Assembly (NCBI GenBank): GCA_902518835.1
Contig: CABYHH010000005.1
Coordinates: forward strand, 1 to 53,435
DNA: 53,435 nucleotides
Direction of reading: 5' to 3'
DNA from: an uncultured Pelagibacteraceae bacterium
GTDB lineage: Bacteria; Pseudomonadota; Alphaproteobacteria; Pelagibacterales; Pelagibacteraceae
Shown here piece after piece: positions 36,148 to 43,996 of this stretch. A program made the translations under genes and the position numbers. A model generated the notes under the pieces. That model did not search any database, had not been told where the DNA came from, and saw only the letters and a program-made list of their open reading frames with translations. Position 1 is the first letter of the stretch; every line of letters begins with the position of its first letter.

Positions 36148-37248
36148 TTACAGAGCAAATTTTCTTGCTAAATATTTTAATTTACTTTCAGTGCTGTCAT
36201 AATCTATATAGCATCCTTGTAAAAATCTATTGCCCTCATTTTTATCGTATGAGGTTCTTCCATGTAATAACCTATGATTGTCCATCATTAGAAGATCTCC
36301 TTTAGATAATTTGAACTCAATTTTGTATTGATCAGAATTGCATAATTCGGAAATTTTTTTTCTTGCTGAATAATAAAGTTCGAGTTTCTCTTTTTCAATC
36401 AATGGTACAAAGTCAAGTCTTGGGCTAAATCTTACTTGTTTAAATTCATTATTATGGTCTAACTCAATCATCTCAGCCCAATCTTCTAAAATAACTTTCT
36501 CGTCTATAAATTGGTATCTAACTTTTATTTTAGTTAAAATTTCATAAAGATTAACAAAATTTTTTTTAAGATCTTCTGTGACTGTAAAACCATCCACCAA
36601 CGTTGATAAACCTCCACTTACCTCATTATCAATGCAATGCAAAATTTGGATACATGGTACAGGTTTACGATAAGGATTATCTGTATGAGGTGATAAAGGT
36701 AATGATGTATAAGCTAAGTCATTTGGTTCTGGTTTTGATTTTACATTAAAATATTCACCAAAATTTGTTTTTCTTATACTTCCTATTGAATTTGCAAAAT
36801 GTACAATGAAATTATTTTCTGTTGGAACATTCTTAAAAATAACAAATCCAAATTTATAAAAGTCGTTTAAAGCCGTATACATAGTTTTTTCTTCAAAAAT
36901 ATTTTTATTAAATTGATAATTTTTCAACTTTTTTAAAGACGAGTCCCATTTAATTTTTTTTATTGATTGAACAAGGTTTTTATTAGAGAATTCTTTTTCA
37001 ATACTTTGAATTGATAATTTAGTCTTTGTACCATCTTCGAAGACAATTTCCAAAAATTCATCGGACAAATTAAGATTTTTAATCATAATTTTATTTTCAA
37101 TCTTTGTTGGATCAAATAATCTTTGCTGTGTTTTTTTATCCACAAAATTCTCACCATTTACTCTTTCCCTAAGCCAGAATGGATGAATTTCATTTTTAAT
37201 TCCGTTATTTTCAAAAAAAACTTTATTTTCAAATAATTCAATTTTCAT
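36148..37248 (-). CDS. gamma-butyrobetaine dioxygenase-like Fe(II)/2-oxoglutarate oxygenase
   Basis: The 366-residue TauD/TfdA-fold enzyme has an N-terminal DUF971-like domain (HPFWLRERVNGE) and a catalytic domain. The iron triad is His188 and Asp190 (LSPHTDNPY) plus His329 (NHRLLHGRTSY), with the 2-oxoglutarate-binding Arg near 341 (NRFLQGCYID). Gamma-butyrobetaine hydroxylases make carnitine, but typical members carry a Cys-rich zinc site in the first domain. That site is absent here, since the first 100 residues have no cysteine. A different trimethylammonium or amine substrate is possible. Confidence 0.82.
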   Translation of the reverse strand: MKIELFENKVFFENNGIKNEIHPFWLRERVNGENFVDKKTQQRLFDPTKIENKIMIKNLNLSDEFLEIVFEDGTKTKLSIQSIEKEFSNKNLVQSIKKIKWDSSLKKLKNYQFNKNIFEEKTMYTALNDFYKFGFVIFKNVPTENNFIVHFANSIGSIRKTNFGEYFNVKSKPEPNDLAYTSLPLSPHTDNPYRKPVPCIQILHCIDNEVSGGLSTLVDGFTVTEDLKKNFVNLYEILTKIKVRYQFIDEKVILEDWAEMIELDHNNEFKQVRFSPRLDFVPLIEKEKLELYYSARKKISELCNSDQYKIEFKLSKGDLLMMDNHRLLHGRTSYDKNEGNRFLQGCYIDYDSTESKLKYLARKFAL

Positions 37249-37313
37249 GATTATCTTGATGATTATTTAAAATTTTACTTTAATCAATACAAATTAAATT
37301 GTATTAGTTTGTA

Positions 37314-38120
37314 GTGTTAAAATTAAAATCTAAAGATTATAAAATTTATTCTAAATTTTTAAGTAATTTAGCAATTAAATTGAATGGTTATTATTACTCA
37401 AAATTAAAAAAACCGATAAGAGTAAAAAATAAGATGAAGGGTAGGGGATATGATCCAGTTACTCCTGCAGATAAAGCTTTTGAAAAATATATTATAAAAC
37501 AAATTTTAAATAAATTCCCGAATCATCAAATAATTGGTGAGGAGTTTGGTTATAAAAAATCAAAAAGTGATTTTTCTTGGATAATTGATCCTATCGATGG
37601 CACTAGATCATTTGTAATTGGAAATCCTACTTGGAGTAATTTAATATCTTTAAATTATAAAGGATATCCAGTTTTGGGTATGGCTAATTTTCCAATTCTA
37701 AAAAAGTATTATTATAATACTTCAAATAACAGTGCCTATGTTTCAGAGAATGGAAAAAAAAAAAGATTAAAAGTAAATAAGAGAGCCACCATATCAAATA
37801 TGAAAATGGCAGCTGCATTTCATGGATATCTATCTCTTAATAAACAAAAAAAAATTCCTAGGATTTTAAAAAAAATGCAATTTCCTTGTATCGATGCCCT
37901 TAGCTACACACATTTTGCTGAAGGAAAAATTGATGTTGTATTACAATGCTCAAATAAAATTTGGGATATTCACCCTTTAATTCCAATTATAGAGGCAGCT
38001 GGTGGATTTATTACAACTTGGAAAAATGATAATGCGGTTAAAGCAGGAAATATAATATGCTCTCCAAATTTAAGACTTCACAAAAATCTCCTGAAAATTT
38101 TAAAACCGGTTATTAAGTAG
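37314..38120 (+). CDS. hisN: inositol-monophosphatase family phosphatase, probably HisN-type histidinol-phosphatase
   Basis: The 268-residue Mg-dependent phosphatase has all family motifs: DPVTPADKAFEKYI, GEEFG, WIIDPIDGTRSFVIGNP and IWDIHPLIPIIEAAGG. The IGNPTWSNLISL segment after the second motif resembles the HisN branch, which dephosphorylates histidinol phosphate in many alphaproteobacteria. Inositol or other sugar phosphate activity cannot be excluded. The start is GTG at 37314; no nearby ATG is in frame. It is divergent from the dioxygenase and converges with the SMR gene, overlapping it by 8 bases. Confidence 0.82.
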   Translation: MLKLKSKDYKIYSKFLSNLAIKLNGYYYSKLKKPIRVKNKMKGRGYDPVTPADKAFEKYIIKQILNKFPNHQIIGEEFGYKKSKSDFSWIIDPIDGTRSFVIGNPTWSNLISLNYKGYPVLGMANFPILKKYYYNTSNNSAYVSENGKKKRLKVNKRATISNMKMAAAFHGYLSLNKQKKIPRILKKMQFPCIDALSYTHFAEGKIDVVLQCSNKIWDIHPLIPIIEAAGGFITTWKNDNAVKAGNIICSPNLRLHKNLLKILKPVIK

Positions 38121-38448
38121 ATTTTCCAAGTGTATTAAGCAGTATTACGCCAATTATAATTAAGATTATTCCAGTTATTCCATAAACATTCGGAGTTTGA
38201 TTATATTTAAACACAGCAAATAAGGAGACTGCAGTTATGGTTAATCCTCCGTATGTTGCGTAAGCAAAACCTACTGGAATTATATTCATTGCTTTCGACA
38301 AACAAAAAATACACGCAATTATTGAGAGGATACAAAAAACTGTCGGTACAATAATGGTAAATCCGTTTGTTGATTTTAAAAATCCATTAGAGGTAATTCC
38401 CATAATTATTGCTAATAATAAATAAATATATCCTGAAAGATTACTCAT
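38113..38448 (-). CDS. SMR-family small membrane transporter lacking the key glutamate
   Basis: The 111-residue protein has four hydrophobic helices and aligns with EmrE-type small multidrug transporters: YIYLLLAIIMG at the start, IIPVGFAYATYGGLT in helix 3 and ITGIILIIIGVILLN in helix 4. EmrE uses Glu14 in helix 1 to bind protons and substrates. By alignment from YIYL, this position is Gly17 here, and no other acidic residue is found in the membrane. Trp63 of EmrE is Tyr here. It may be a non-proton-coupled member or a channel. It is 14 bases from the next gene upstream in the same operon. Confidence 0.8.
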   Translation of the reverse strand: MSNLSGYIYLLLAIIMGITSNGFLKSTNGFTIIVPTVFCILSIIACIFCLSKAMNIIPVGFAYATYGGLTITAVSLFAVFKYNQTPNVYGITGIILIIIGVILLNTLGKST

Positions 38449-38462
38449 TTTAAAGATTTAGA

Positions 38463-38684
38463 CTATTCAATAATTTTATCTACAATTTTTTGCACAATAG
38501 GAGCTACAAGTGATATTGCAACCAACGCTACTGGTAAGCTTATAGACCAAGCTTTTAGAAATCTTTTATAATACATTTCATCAAAGCCTGTGTTAATATA
38601 AGTAATAATAAGCGTCATAATTAAACTCATACTAAAACTCATAAGGCATATAAATAATATTTTTGTATATTTTTTTGGTAACAT
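38463..38684 (-). CDS. DUF2798 family small membrane protein
   Basis: A 73-residue protein with two membrane helices. The pattern LMSFSMSLIMTLIITYINTGF and KRFLKAWSISLPVALVAISLVAPIVQKIVDKII fits DUF2798. Function is unknown. Its start shares a base with the stop of the DsbA-fold isomerase gene upstream, which ties it to the cluster of small genes on this strand. Confidence 0.8.
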   Translation of the reverse strand: MLPKKYTKILFICLMSFSMSLIMTLIITYINTGFDEMYYKRFLKAWSISLPVALVAISLVAPIVQKIVDKIIE

Positions 38685-39274
38685 TACATTTTACTCCATT
38701 TGATAGCATCTTCCATTCTATCATCACCCCAAAAAATTTCATTTTCAACTATAAAAGATGGACTACCAAATACTTTATTTTTGCGTGCAGTATCTGTATT
38801 TGATTTATATTTATTTAAAAATATTTCAGATTTCGCTTCAGAGATTATTTCATCCTTTTCTAAACCTAATTCATTACAAATTTCAGAAATACTAGGATCA
38901 ATAGCCGGCTCCTTTCCCTCTTGGAACCACTTTTTGTAAGTAAGTCTGATATAATCTACACCCCAACCTTTATCCAACCCAAGAATTGCAATTTGATTGG
39001 CTAAGTCAAATTCTGATAGAGGATAGGGCACAGGTGTTTTTGCAAAAAAACCATAGCCCTCAGCACGCCTCTCTATATCTCGCCACATATAATTTACTTT
39101 ATTTATTTTATCTTTTGGAAATGGAATATTGTTCATTTCCTTCATAATTGCTCTTACACTAAAAGGTTTCCAATTAAATCTAACCTGATGTTTTTTTTCA
39201 ATATCCATGATCCTAGTTACAGTTAGATAGGTATATGTACTTCCTATTGAAAAATAAAAATCTATATCTTTCAC
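38684..39274 (-). CDS. 2-hydroxychromene-2-carboxylate isomerase family (kappa-class GST/DsbA fold)
   Basis: The 196-residue thioredoxin-fold protein begins DIDFYFSIGSTYTYLTVTR-like (KDIDFYFSIGSTYTYL), with the catalytic serine of kappa-class GST and HCCA isomerases near residue 11. Further family marks are RFNWKPFSVRAIMKEM, the NQIAILGLDKGWG helix and VFGSPSFIVENEIFWGDDRM with its cis-Pro. Known members isomerise aromatic ring-cleavage products or bind glutathione. The substrate here is unknown. It abuts the NTF2-like gene. Confidence 0.87.
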   Translation of the reverse strand: MKDIDFYFSIGSTYTYLTVTRIMDIEKKHQVRFNWKPFSVRAIMKEMNNIPFPKDKINKVNYMWRDIERRAEGYGFFAKTPVPYPLSEFDLANQIAILGLDKGWGVDYIRLTYKKWFQEGKEPAIDPSISEICNELGLEKDEIISEAKSEIFLNKYKSNTDTARKNKVFGSPSFIVENEIFWGDDRMEDAIKWSKM

Positions 39275-39595
39275 TTATTTTGAAAGTTTAGTTGCACCTG
39301 TTTCTTGATGAACAACTTTTCCATTCTTAAATTTGTAATAGGTCATTACTGCTTCTTTATTGCCATCATTAAAATCAACCATAGAGTGTTCAAAACCAAC
39401 TTCATTATTTTCAAAAAGAATTCTAACATTACTTTTTTTAACATCTTTCATACCGACCCAACTAACTACATCCTTTTTATATAAGCTTTTACCAGATGAA
39501 TGCATTAAAAATTGGAAATCATCATGTATTAATTCCTCTGCTCCAGCACTATCACCTTCATTTATTATTTTTGTCATTTTTTCTATAATTGACAT
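39275..39595 (-). CDS. NTF2-like (SnoaL-type) protein
   Basis: A 106-residue cone-shaped alpha+beta protein with the pattern of the SnoaL/ketosteroid-isomerase superfamily: EKMTKIINEGDSAGAEELIHDDFQFLMH at the start and KNGKVVHQETGATK at the end. Such proteins are enzymes or ligand-binding modules for small hydrophobic molecules. No catalytic residues can be assigned. A good AGGAG Shine-Dalgarno precedes it, and it abuts the neighbours on both sides. Confidence 0.72.
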   Translation of the reverse strand: MSIIEKMTKIINEGDSAGAEELIHDDFQFLMHSSGKSLYKKDVVSWVGMKDVKKSNVRILFENNEVGFEHSMVDFNDGNKEAVMTYYKFKNGKVVHQETGATKLSK

Positions 39596-39596
39596 T

Positions 39597-39884
39597 TTAT
39601 GCTCCTTTTATAATTATTCCGTTAGCAACTGAATTATCTAATCGGATTTGTTTAATTGGTTTGTATTCCTCTGAATTATACCATTCTAAAGCTTTTTCGT
39701 AACTTGGAAATTTTATCACTACAGTTCTTGGATAGGCCCAGCTTCCTTCAACAATCGTACTTTCACCACCCCTAACAATGTATTCACCACCATATCTTTC
39801 AGCTATAGGTTTAACTTTTTCTACATATTCTTTATATTCTTTAGGTCGTTTTATATCTATATTGAATATAGCAAACCCAGACAT
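39597..39884 (-). CDS. DUF1330 family protein
   Basis: The 95-residue protein has the DUF1330 pattern: FAIFNIDIKRPKEYKEYVEKV, GGEYIVRGGES, EGSWAYPRTVVIKFPSYEKA and WYNSEEYKPIKQIR. The fold is a ferredoxin-like dimeric alpha+beta barrel. Function is unknown, although relatives include monooxygenases and isomerases. ATG at 39884 is preferred over a TTG one codon upstream. Confidence 0.87.
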   Translation of the reverse strand: MSGFAIFNIDIKRPKEYKEYVEKVKPIAERYGGEYIVRGGESTIVEGSWAYPRTVVIKFPSYEKALEWYNSEEYKPIKQIRLDNSVANGIIIKGA

Positions 39885-39898
39885 CAAGTTTAAATCCT

Positions 39899-40207
39899 TT
39901 AGCTAAATATTGGTCTTATTTCATCTTCAATAGTACCTTCTATTGCAACTTCTTTTAATTGTTCTAAAAGTTTTATATATTTAGGATCTGCAGACATATT
40001 AGCGTCAGCATCATTATCACCTTCAAACATAGGTCCAATTAGAGTCTCTCTTATTGATCTTGGGTCTCCACCCATTTGAAAAGAAAAATAAACATCATGA
40101 TTAGGATAATGTTTTTTTCTAATTGCTGCTAAACCTTTCCCAATTTCCATTGCTTTTCCTAAACCGTCATCTTTTACTCTCATTGTTCTAGTATAAATCA
40201 CTTTCAT
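39899..40207 (-). CDS. small protein, probable ferredoxin-like fold, unknown function
   Basis: The 102-residue protein has beta-alpha-beta spacing (KVIYTRTMRVKD, a helix with GKAMEIGKGLAAI, DVYFSFQMGGDP) like NIPSNAP or other dimeric alpha+beta barrel proteins. I do not recognise a named family. It carries no cysteine, signal peptide or membrane helix. The Asp-rich GDNDADANMSADPKY loop is distinctive. It lies 14 bases upstream of the DUF1330 gene in the same operon. Confidence 0.6.
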   Translation of the reverse strand: MKVIYTRTMRVKDDGLGKAMEIGKGLAAIRKKHYPNHDVYFSFQMGGDPRSIRETLIGPMFEGDNDADANMSADPKYIKLLEQLKEVAIEGTIEDEIRPIFS

Positions 40208-40243
40208 TATTTTACCCTTATTTATTAAAAAATTTAGGAATTT

Positions 40244-40534
40244 TTATTTAGCATTAAAGTCTATAACATCATCTGTACACTCAACAAACTTATGAGGTTC
40301 GTAGAAATCATTCATAGACTCTAATTGTTTGTTAATTGCATCTGGATCTTTACCTTTCCACCAACAATACATTGTTAAATTATCACCCGGTGTATTCCAG
40401 CTCATTTGACATTTTGCATTTTCACTTGTCATTGCTTTAGTCATATCTTCCATCGACATTGAACCGGTAACTTCTATCATTTTAGCTTTTGCTTCTTTTG
40501 ACTTAAAAGTATGTGTTACTATGTAGTTTTTCAT
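40244..40534 (-). CDS. small protein, probable ferredoxin-like fold, unknown function
   Basis: A 96-residue cytoplasmic protein starting MKNYIVTHTFKSKEAKAKM and containing Met-rich SMSMEDMTKAMTSE. A central strand pair holds NLTMYCWWKGKDPDAI, with HKFVECTDDVIDF at the end. The beta-alpha-beta layout resembles DUF4242/NIPSNAP-type small proteins, but the assignment is weak. Cys48, Cys63 and Cys86 or nearby positions could bind a metal. It is part of the same tightly spaced gene series. Confidence 0.58.
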   Translation of the reverse strand: MKNYIVTHTFKSKEAKAKMIEVTGSMSMEDMTKAMTSENAKCQMSWNTPGDNLTMYCWWKGKDPDAINKQLESMNDFYEPHKFVECTDDVIDFNAK

Positions 40535-40541
40535 ATTCCTC

Positions 40542-40826
40542 CTATTTTACTTTTGTTAAATCGTAAATTGAATAGCTATCTATAACAGCATCCATCACAG
40601 GTTTTGATACTTCAGTACCTTCAATGAACTTATGCAATGCAGGCTCATCAATGCAAAATATTTTAAACATTACAGTACTTTTATCTGGGGCTACCGTTCC
40701 AATAGTTTTTTCCACTACTGCAACTTTAGCTCTTTCTGCCAAACCTTCTGGTGATTGCATAAATCCCATAAACTTTTCTAACATACCTTCTTTCAATTTA
40801 GCTACTACTAACATTTCTTTTTCCAT
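40542..40826 (-). CDS. small protein, probable ferredoxin-like fold (possibly DUF3764-like)
   Basis: The 94-residue protein has two beta-alpha-beta units (EMLVVAKLKEGMLEKFMGFM and STVMFKIFCIDEPALHKFIEG), the layout of dimeric alpha+beta barrels. It resembles DUF3764-type proteins loosely, but I cannot confirm the family. No signal peptide is present. It lies 7 bases upstream of the preceding small gene and 17 bases from the secreted protein gene. Confidence 0.58.
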   Translation of the reverse strand: MEKEMLVVAKLKEGMLEKFMGFMQSPEGLAERAKVAVVEKTIGTVAPDKSTVMFKIFCIDEPALHKFIEGTEVSKPVMDAVIDSYSIYDLTKVK

Positions 40827-40843
40827 TTTATCTCCCTTTTTAT

Positions 40844-41320
40844 TTAATATGTATATTCGCCGCTCATTTGATTCATTGAGTGAGCAAATCCAGTTTTTCC
40901 TTTAAGATTTTGTCTACTTGAAAAACCAGAGCCTGTAATTTTTTCATATTTTCCAGTTCCCCCAACAATCAAAAATGTTCCTGAACCACCTTGGCCACCA
41001 GTACCTTTACCTTTATAATTTATAAAAATTTTTTCACCATCAGATAAGTAAAAAGTGCACATACCTGTTTCATCTTCAAACTTTCCACCCACTAATGTAA
41101 GTCCACCTACACAATTCATTGTCGACTTATCAAATATACTATTAGGGTCTTTGTCTATTAGCCCAGCGTTCCCATCATAAGTAATTGCCATGTTACCATT
41201 GCCAGCATTCATGATATTCATTTCCCAAGATCCCATTCCACTAGCATTAAACTTACCTGAATTAGCCCAAGCAACAGAGGAAATGATTGTTAAAACAAAT
41301 GTTAATATTAATTTTTTCAT
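40844..41320 (-). CDS. secreted protein of unknown function with a beta-rich repeat-like core
   Basis: The 158-residue protein has a clear signal peptide (MKKLILTFVLTIISSVAWA, cleavage after residue 19). The mature part is Gly- and Asn-rich with predicted beta strands and the segment GTFLIVGGTGKYEKITGSG, reminiscent of allene-oxide-cyclase or dirigent-like barrels. Two cysteines (in MNCVGG and GMCTFY) may form a disulfide. No enzyme function is recognised. A periplasmic location is inferred. Confidence 0.65.
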   Translation of the reverse strand: MKKLILTFVLTIISSVAWANSGKFNASGMGSWEMNIMNAGNGNMAITYDGNAGLIDKDPNSIFDKSTMNCVGGLTLVGGKFEDETGMCTFYLSDGEKIFINYKGKGTGGQGGSGTFLIVGGTGKYEKITGSGFSSRQNLKGKTGFAHSMNQMSGEYTY

Positions 41321-41350
41321 TTTTGCTGCTTTTATTTAGAAAGTTTCATT

Positions 41351-41725
41351 TTAATATAAAGTTTGAACAACTTTTTTTACTCTTTCAGCTCCATTTGGAA
41401 CCAGAGCCTCTACGAATGTATGACACTTATCAGTTTTAGCTTTATCATATTTTGAACCGTAATGCTTATCTACTGCTTTATTTACTCCTTCATCCCATTT
41501 TTTTTCTGGTATACCAATTTCAATAGCATAAGTTTTTAAGACTTTCACAGTCGAAATAGATTTTTCTTTCATTCCATACTCAAATTTTTCCCCTGATGGA
41601 AGAAAGTAGTTAGCCATATAAATACCAACACAATCCCATGCTTTAGATTTGTCATCATTACTCATGCCTGCGTGAGCAGTTGTAAAAATTAAAACTGAAA
41701 AAATTATTGTTAAGTATTTCTTCAT
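41351..41725 (-). CDS. secreted protein of unknown function
   Basis: The 124-residue protein has a signal peptide (MKKYLTIIFSVLIFTTAHA) and a helical, Lys-rich mature part. One cysteine lies in AWDCVGIYM and another in DKCHTFVEA, which may form a disulfide. I do not recognise a family. It is the first gene of the small-gene cluster, only 22 bases from the T-run of the terminator that ends the broken cysK, leaving little room for a promoter. Confidence 0.6.
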   Translation of the reverse strand: MKKYLTIIFSVLIFTTAHAGMSNDDKSKAWDCVGIYMANYFLPSGEKFEYGMKEKSISTVKVLKTYAIEIGIPEKKWDEGVNKAVDKHYGSKYDKAKTDKCHTFVEALVPNGAERVKKVVQTLY

Positions 41726-41737
41726 AATCCGTTTATA

Positions 41738-42622
41738 TTATTCAAATAAAAAAAAAAAATGTAACTGTTTTGTCACATAACTTGTACCTAAACTTAATCC
41801 TTCATTTTCAATTAAGTCATAGAGAATGGGTAGGGCTTCATAGTCATTTATAGAGAAAGCACCATCAATTTTTGCGTTTTCAAAATTTTTAGTTATTCTA
41901 CTTGATCCAATACCTTCAGTAATCGACCCACCCTCTGATTTTAATTCTCCGTTCTTAATATAATTATAAAGTGCAGATCCCTTTGGGTCAGAAAGATAAA
42001 TTTTAATATCTTTATTTTTTTCTTTCAAAGCATTACTTACTCCGGAAATAGTCCCACCCGTTCCAGATGAGCATATGAAACCATCAACTTTACCATCAGT
42101 TTGATCCCATATCTCTTTTCCTGTTCCGTCATAGTGTCCTTTAGCGTTTGCAATATTATCAAATTGATTAGCCCATACCACTCCATTATTATTTGTAGGT
42201 CTTAATTCATCAGCTAGACGACTAGCAATTTTGACAAAATTATTTTCGTCTTTATAAGGTTTTGCTGGAACTAATCTTAACTCAGCTCCTAAATTTCGAA
42301 TTGTATCTTTTTTTTCTTGAGTTTGATTATCATTCATAACAATTATAGTTTTATAACCTAACGAGTTACCTATTAAACCCAGTCCAATACCAGTATTACC
42401 TGCGGTTCCTTCCACAACAATACCGCCTTTAGAAATTAATTTTTTTTTCTGTGCGTCTTTAAGAAGTGCTAGCGCTGCCCTATCTTTAACTGAACCACCA
42501 GGATTCATGAATTCAGCTTTACCATAAATGTTACATCCGGTCACTTCCGATGCAGCCTTTAGTTTAATAAGAGGAGTGTTACCAATAGAGTCAATAAAAG
42601 TATTTCTTATATCAGACATCAT
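41738..42622 (-). pseudogene. cysK: cysteine synthase A, truncated at the C-terminus
   Basis: The protein matches CysK closely up to ENEGLSLGTS at residue 281, including the PLP lysine in GGSVKDRAA (Lys46) and the GTAGNTGIG phosphate cradle. It then changes to a 13-residue tail, YVTKQLHFFFLFE, and stops. Normal CysK proteins of this branch continue about 50 residues with the SSGINVAGA helix, where a serine contacts the PLP ring nitrogen, and end in a conserved C-terminal segment. No missing part is found in any frame downstream. The gene overlaps cysE by a few bases. Activity is probably lost or reduced; a sequencing or assembly artefact cannot be excluded. Confidence 0.85.
41748..41777 (-). 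terminator. intrinsic terminator inside the cysK tail
   Basis: On the minus strand TGTGAC and GTTACA form a 6-base-pair stem (one G-U pair) with a 6-base loop, followed by 12 consecutive T. This is a standard intrinsic terminator shape. It encodes the last residues of the truncated cysK, so the deletion has joined the gene body directly to a terminator. Confidence 0.72.
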
Positions 42623-43185
42623 TCCTCTTTATCAGTAACAGCGTAAGGTTTGAATCCTTTAGTAGCATCGCCAATTCTTTTAGCGGGGATACCAATCATT
42701 ATAGACTTATCTGGCACATCTTTTGTGACCACTGCATTAGCACCAATTAAAGAATTTTTTCCAATAACAACTGGACCTAATATTTGAGCTCCAGAACCTA
42801 CGACAACATTTTCTTGTAAAGTTGGATGTCTTTTTTGATTTCTTTGGTCATTAGAATTGATACTAGGTGATATGCCACCCAGCGTAACATTATGGTAGAT
42901 TGTTACATTATCTCCAATTTCAGAAGTTTCTCCAATAACAACACCCATTCCGTGATCAATAAATAAATTTTTTCCAATCTTTGCTTTTGGATGTATTTCA
43001 ATTCCAGTTAGGAACCTTGAAAATTGTGAAATTATTCTTGCAATTAATTCAAATTTTGCAATCGCAAAAAAATTTGCAATTTTATGAAAAAAAACTGCTT
43101 TTACTCCGGGGTAAGTTAATAATAAACTTATCTTTGATTTTGCAGCTGGATCTCTGTCTATTATTGATTGTAAAAAATCATTCAT
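42619..43185 (-). CDS. cysE: serine O-acetyltransferase
   Basis: CysE acetylates serine with acetyl-CoA to make the substrate of cysteine synthase. The left-handed beta-helix domain is evident from hexapeptide repeats (GVEIHP-like [64 protein letters not shown]). The active His residues lie in IDHGMG and YHNVTLGG. At 188 residues it is the short form, lacking most of the N-terminal helical domain. It is coupled to cysK by overlapping start and stop codons, which makes loss of the CysK end functionally notable. Confidence 0.94.
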   Translation of the reverse strand: MNDFLQSIIDRDPAAKSKISLLLTYPGVKAVFFHKIANFFAIAKFELIARIISQFSRFLTGIEIHPKAKIGKNLFIDHGMGVVIGETSEIGDNVTIYHNVTLGGISPSINSNDQRNQKRHPTLQENVVVGSGAQILGPVVIGKNSLIGANAVVTKDVPDKSIMIGIPAKRIGDATKGFKPYAVTDKEE

Positions 43186-43215
43186 GATTGGCTATATAGC
43201 TATTTTTTATTTAAT

Positions 43216-43917
43216 TTAAATACTTTTAATTTGGTCTAATGTCACTCCTTTAACATTAGCAGGGACAGCAATATCCATCATTTTAGGATTTGCAAGATTT
43301 AAATTATTCATTATGTCTGCATATTCATTTGCAGAGCTAACTTTCAGCCTTGGATTATTTTCTTTTTCATTTTGAATTGTTGATGATTTTTTGCCATTGT
43401 AATCATGAGCTGGATATACGATTGTATTATTTGGAAGTTTTAATATTTTATTAAATATAGAGTCATAAGATTGAAAAGGATCTCCATTTTGAAAGTCTGT
43501 TCTTCCTGTACCATTTATTAACAAAGTATCGCCTGTAAAAACACGGTCTTTCATTAAGAAACTATAAGAACAATCTGTGTGGCCAGGTGTATAAATTGCT
43601 TTTAAACTAATCTTATCAATATCAATTTTATCGTTCTCTTTTACTTTTAAATCAATGACTTCAGATTTAGATTTTTCTCCCATAATTCTTGTGCAATTGG
43701 TTCTTTTATTTAATTCATTTAAAGCTGTAATATGATCAGCATGAATATGAGTATCTATTACTTTTACAAGTTTTAAATCTAGTTCCTTAAGTAAATTTAC
43801 GTAAGTATTAATATTTTCTAATACTGGATCAATGATCAAAGCTTCTCTTCCCTTATTACTTGCAATTAAATAAGTATAAGTTGAGGATTTTTCATCAAAA
43901 AGTTGTTTAAAAATCAT
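43216..43917 (-). CDS. ETHE1-like persulfide dioxygenase (metallo-beta-lactamase fold)
   Basis: The 233-residue MBL-fold enzyme has the metal-binding THIHADH (His57, His59, Asp61, His62), with His113 in GHTDCS, Asp130 in FTGDTLL and His171 in PAHDY. The motif GTGRTDFQNGDP is typical of ETHE1/Blh persulfide dioxygenases, which oxidise glutathione persulfide to sulfite, rather than of glyoxalase II. Its position beside cysE and cysK and opposite a peroxiredoxin supports a role in sulfur or oxidative stress. The exact substrate is inferred. Confidence 0.85.
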   Translation of the reverse strand: MIFKQLFDEKSSTYTYLIASNKGREALIIDPVLENINTYVNLLKELDLKLVKVIDTHIHADHITALNELNKRTNCTRIMGEKSKSEVIDLKVKENDKIDIDKISLKAIYTPGHTDCSYSFLMKDRVFTGDTLLINGTGRTDFQNGDPFQSYDSIFNKILKLPNNTIVYPAHDYNGKKSSTIQNEKENNPRLKVSSANEYADIMNNLNLANPKMMDIAVPANVKGVTLDQIKSI

Positions 43918-43940
43918 ACAATATCAACAACAATACAAAA

Positions 43941-43971
43941 ATTTGCATAGCAAATCAATCTTGCATATAAT
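43941..43971 (+). promoter_or_regulatory. peroxiredoxin promoter with an overlapping dyad
   Basis: A perfect dyad ATTTGC-ATA-GCAAAT (43941-43955) overlaps a possible -35 TTGCAT (43943-43948). TATAAT at 43966-43971 is the -10, with a 17-base spacer. The strong AGGAGG ribosome-binding site and peroxiredoxin start follow. A repressor or redox sensor binding here could control the divergent persulfide dioxygenase as well. No regulator is identified. Confidence 0.5.
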
Positions 43972-43996
43972 TTTTTTATAATAAATAGGAGGTTAA

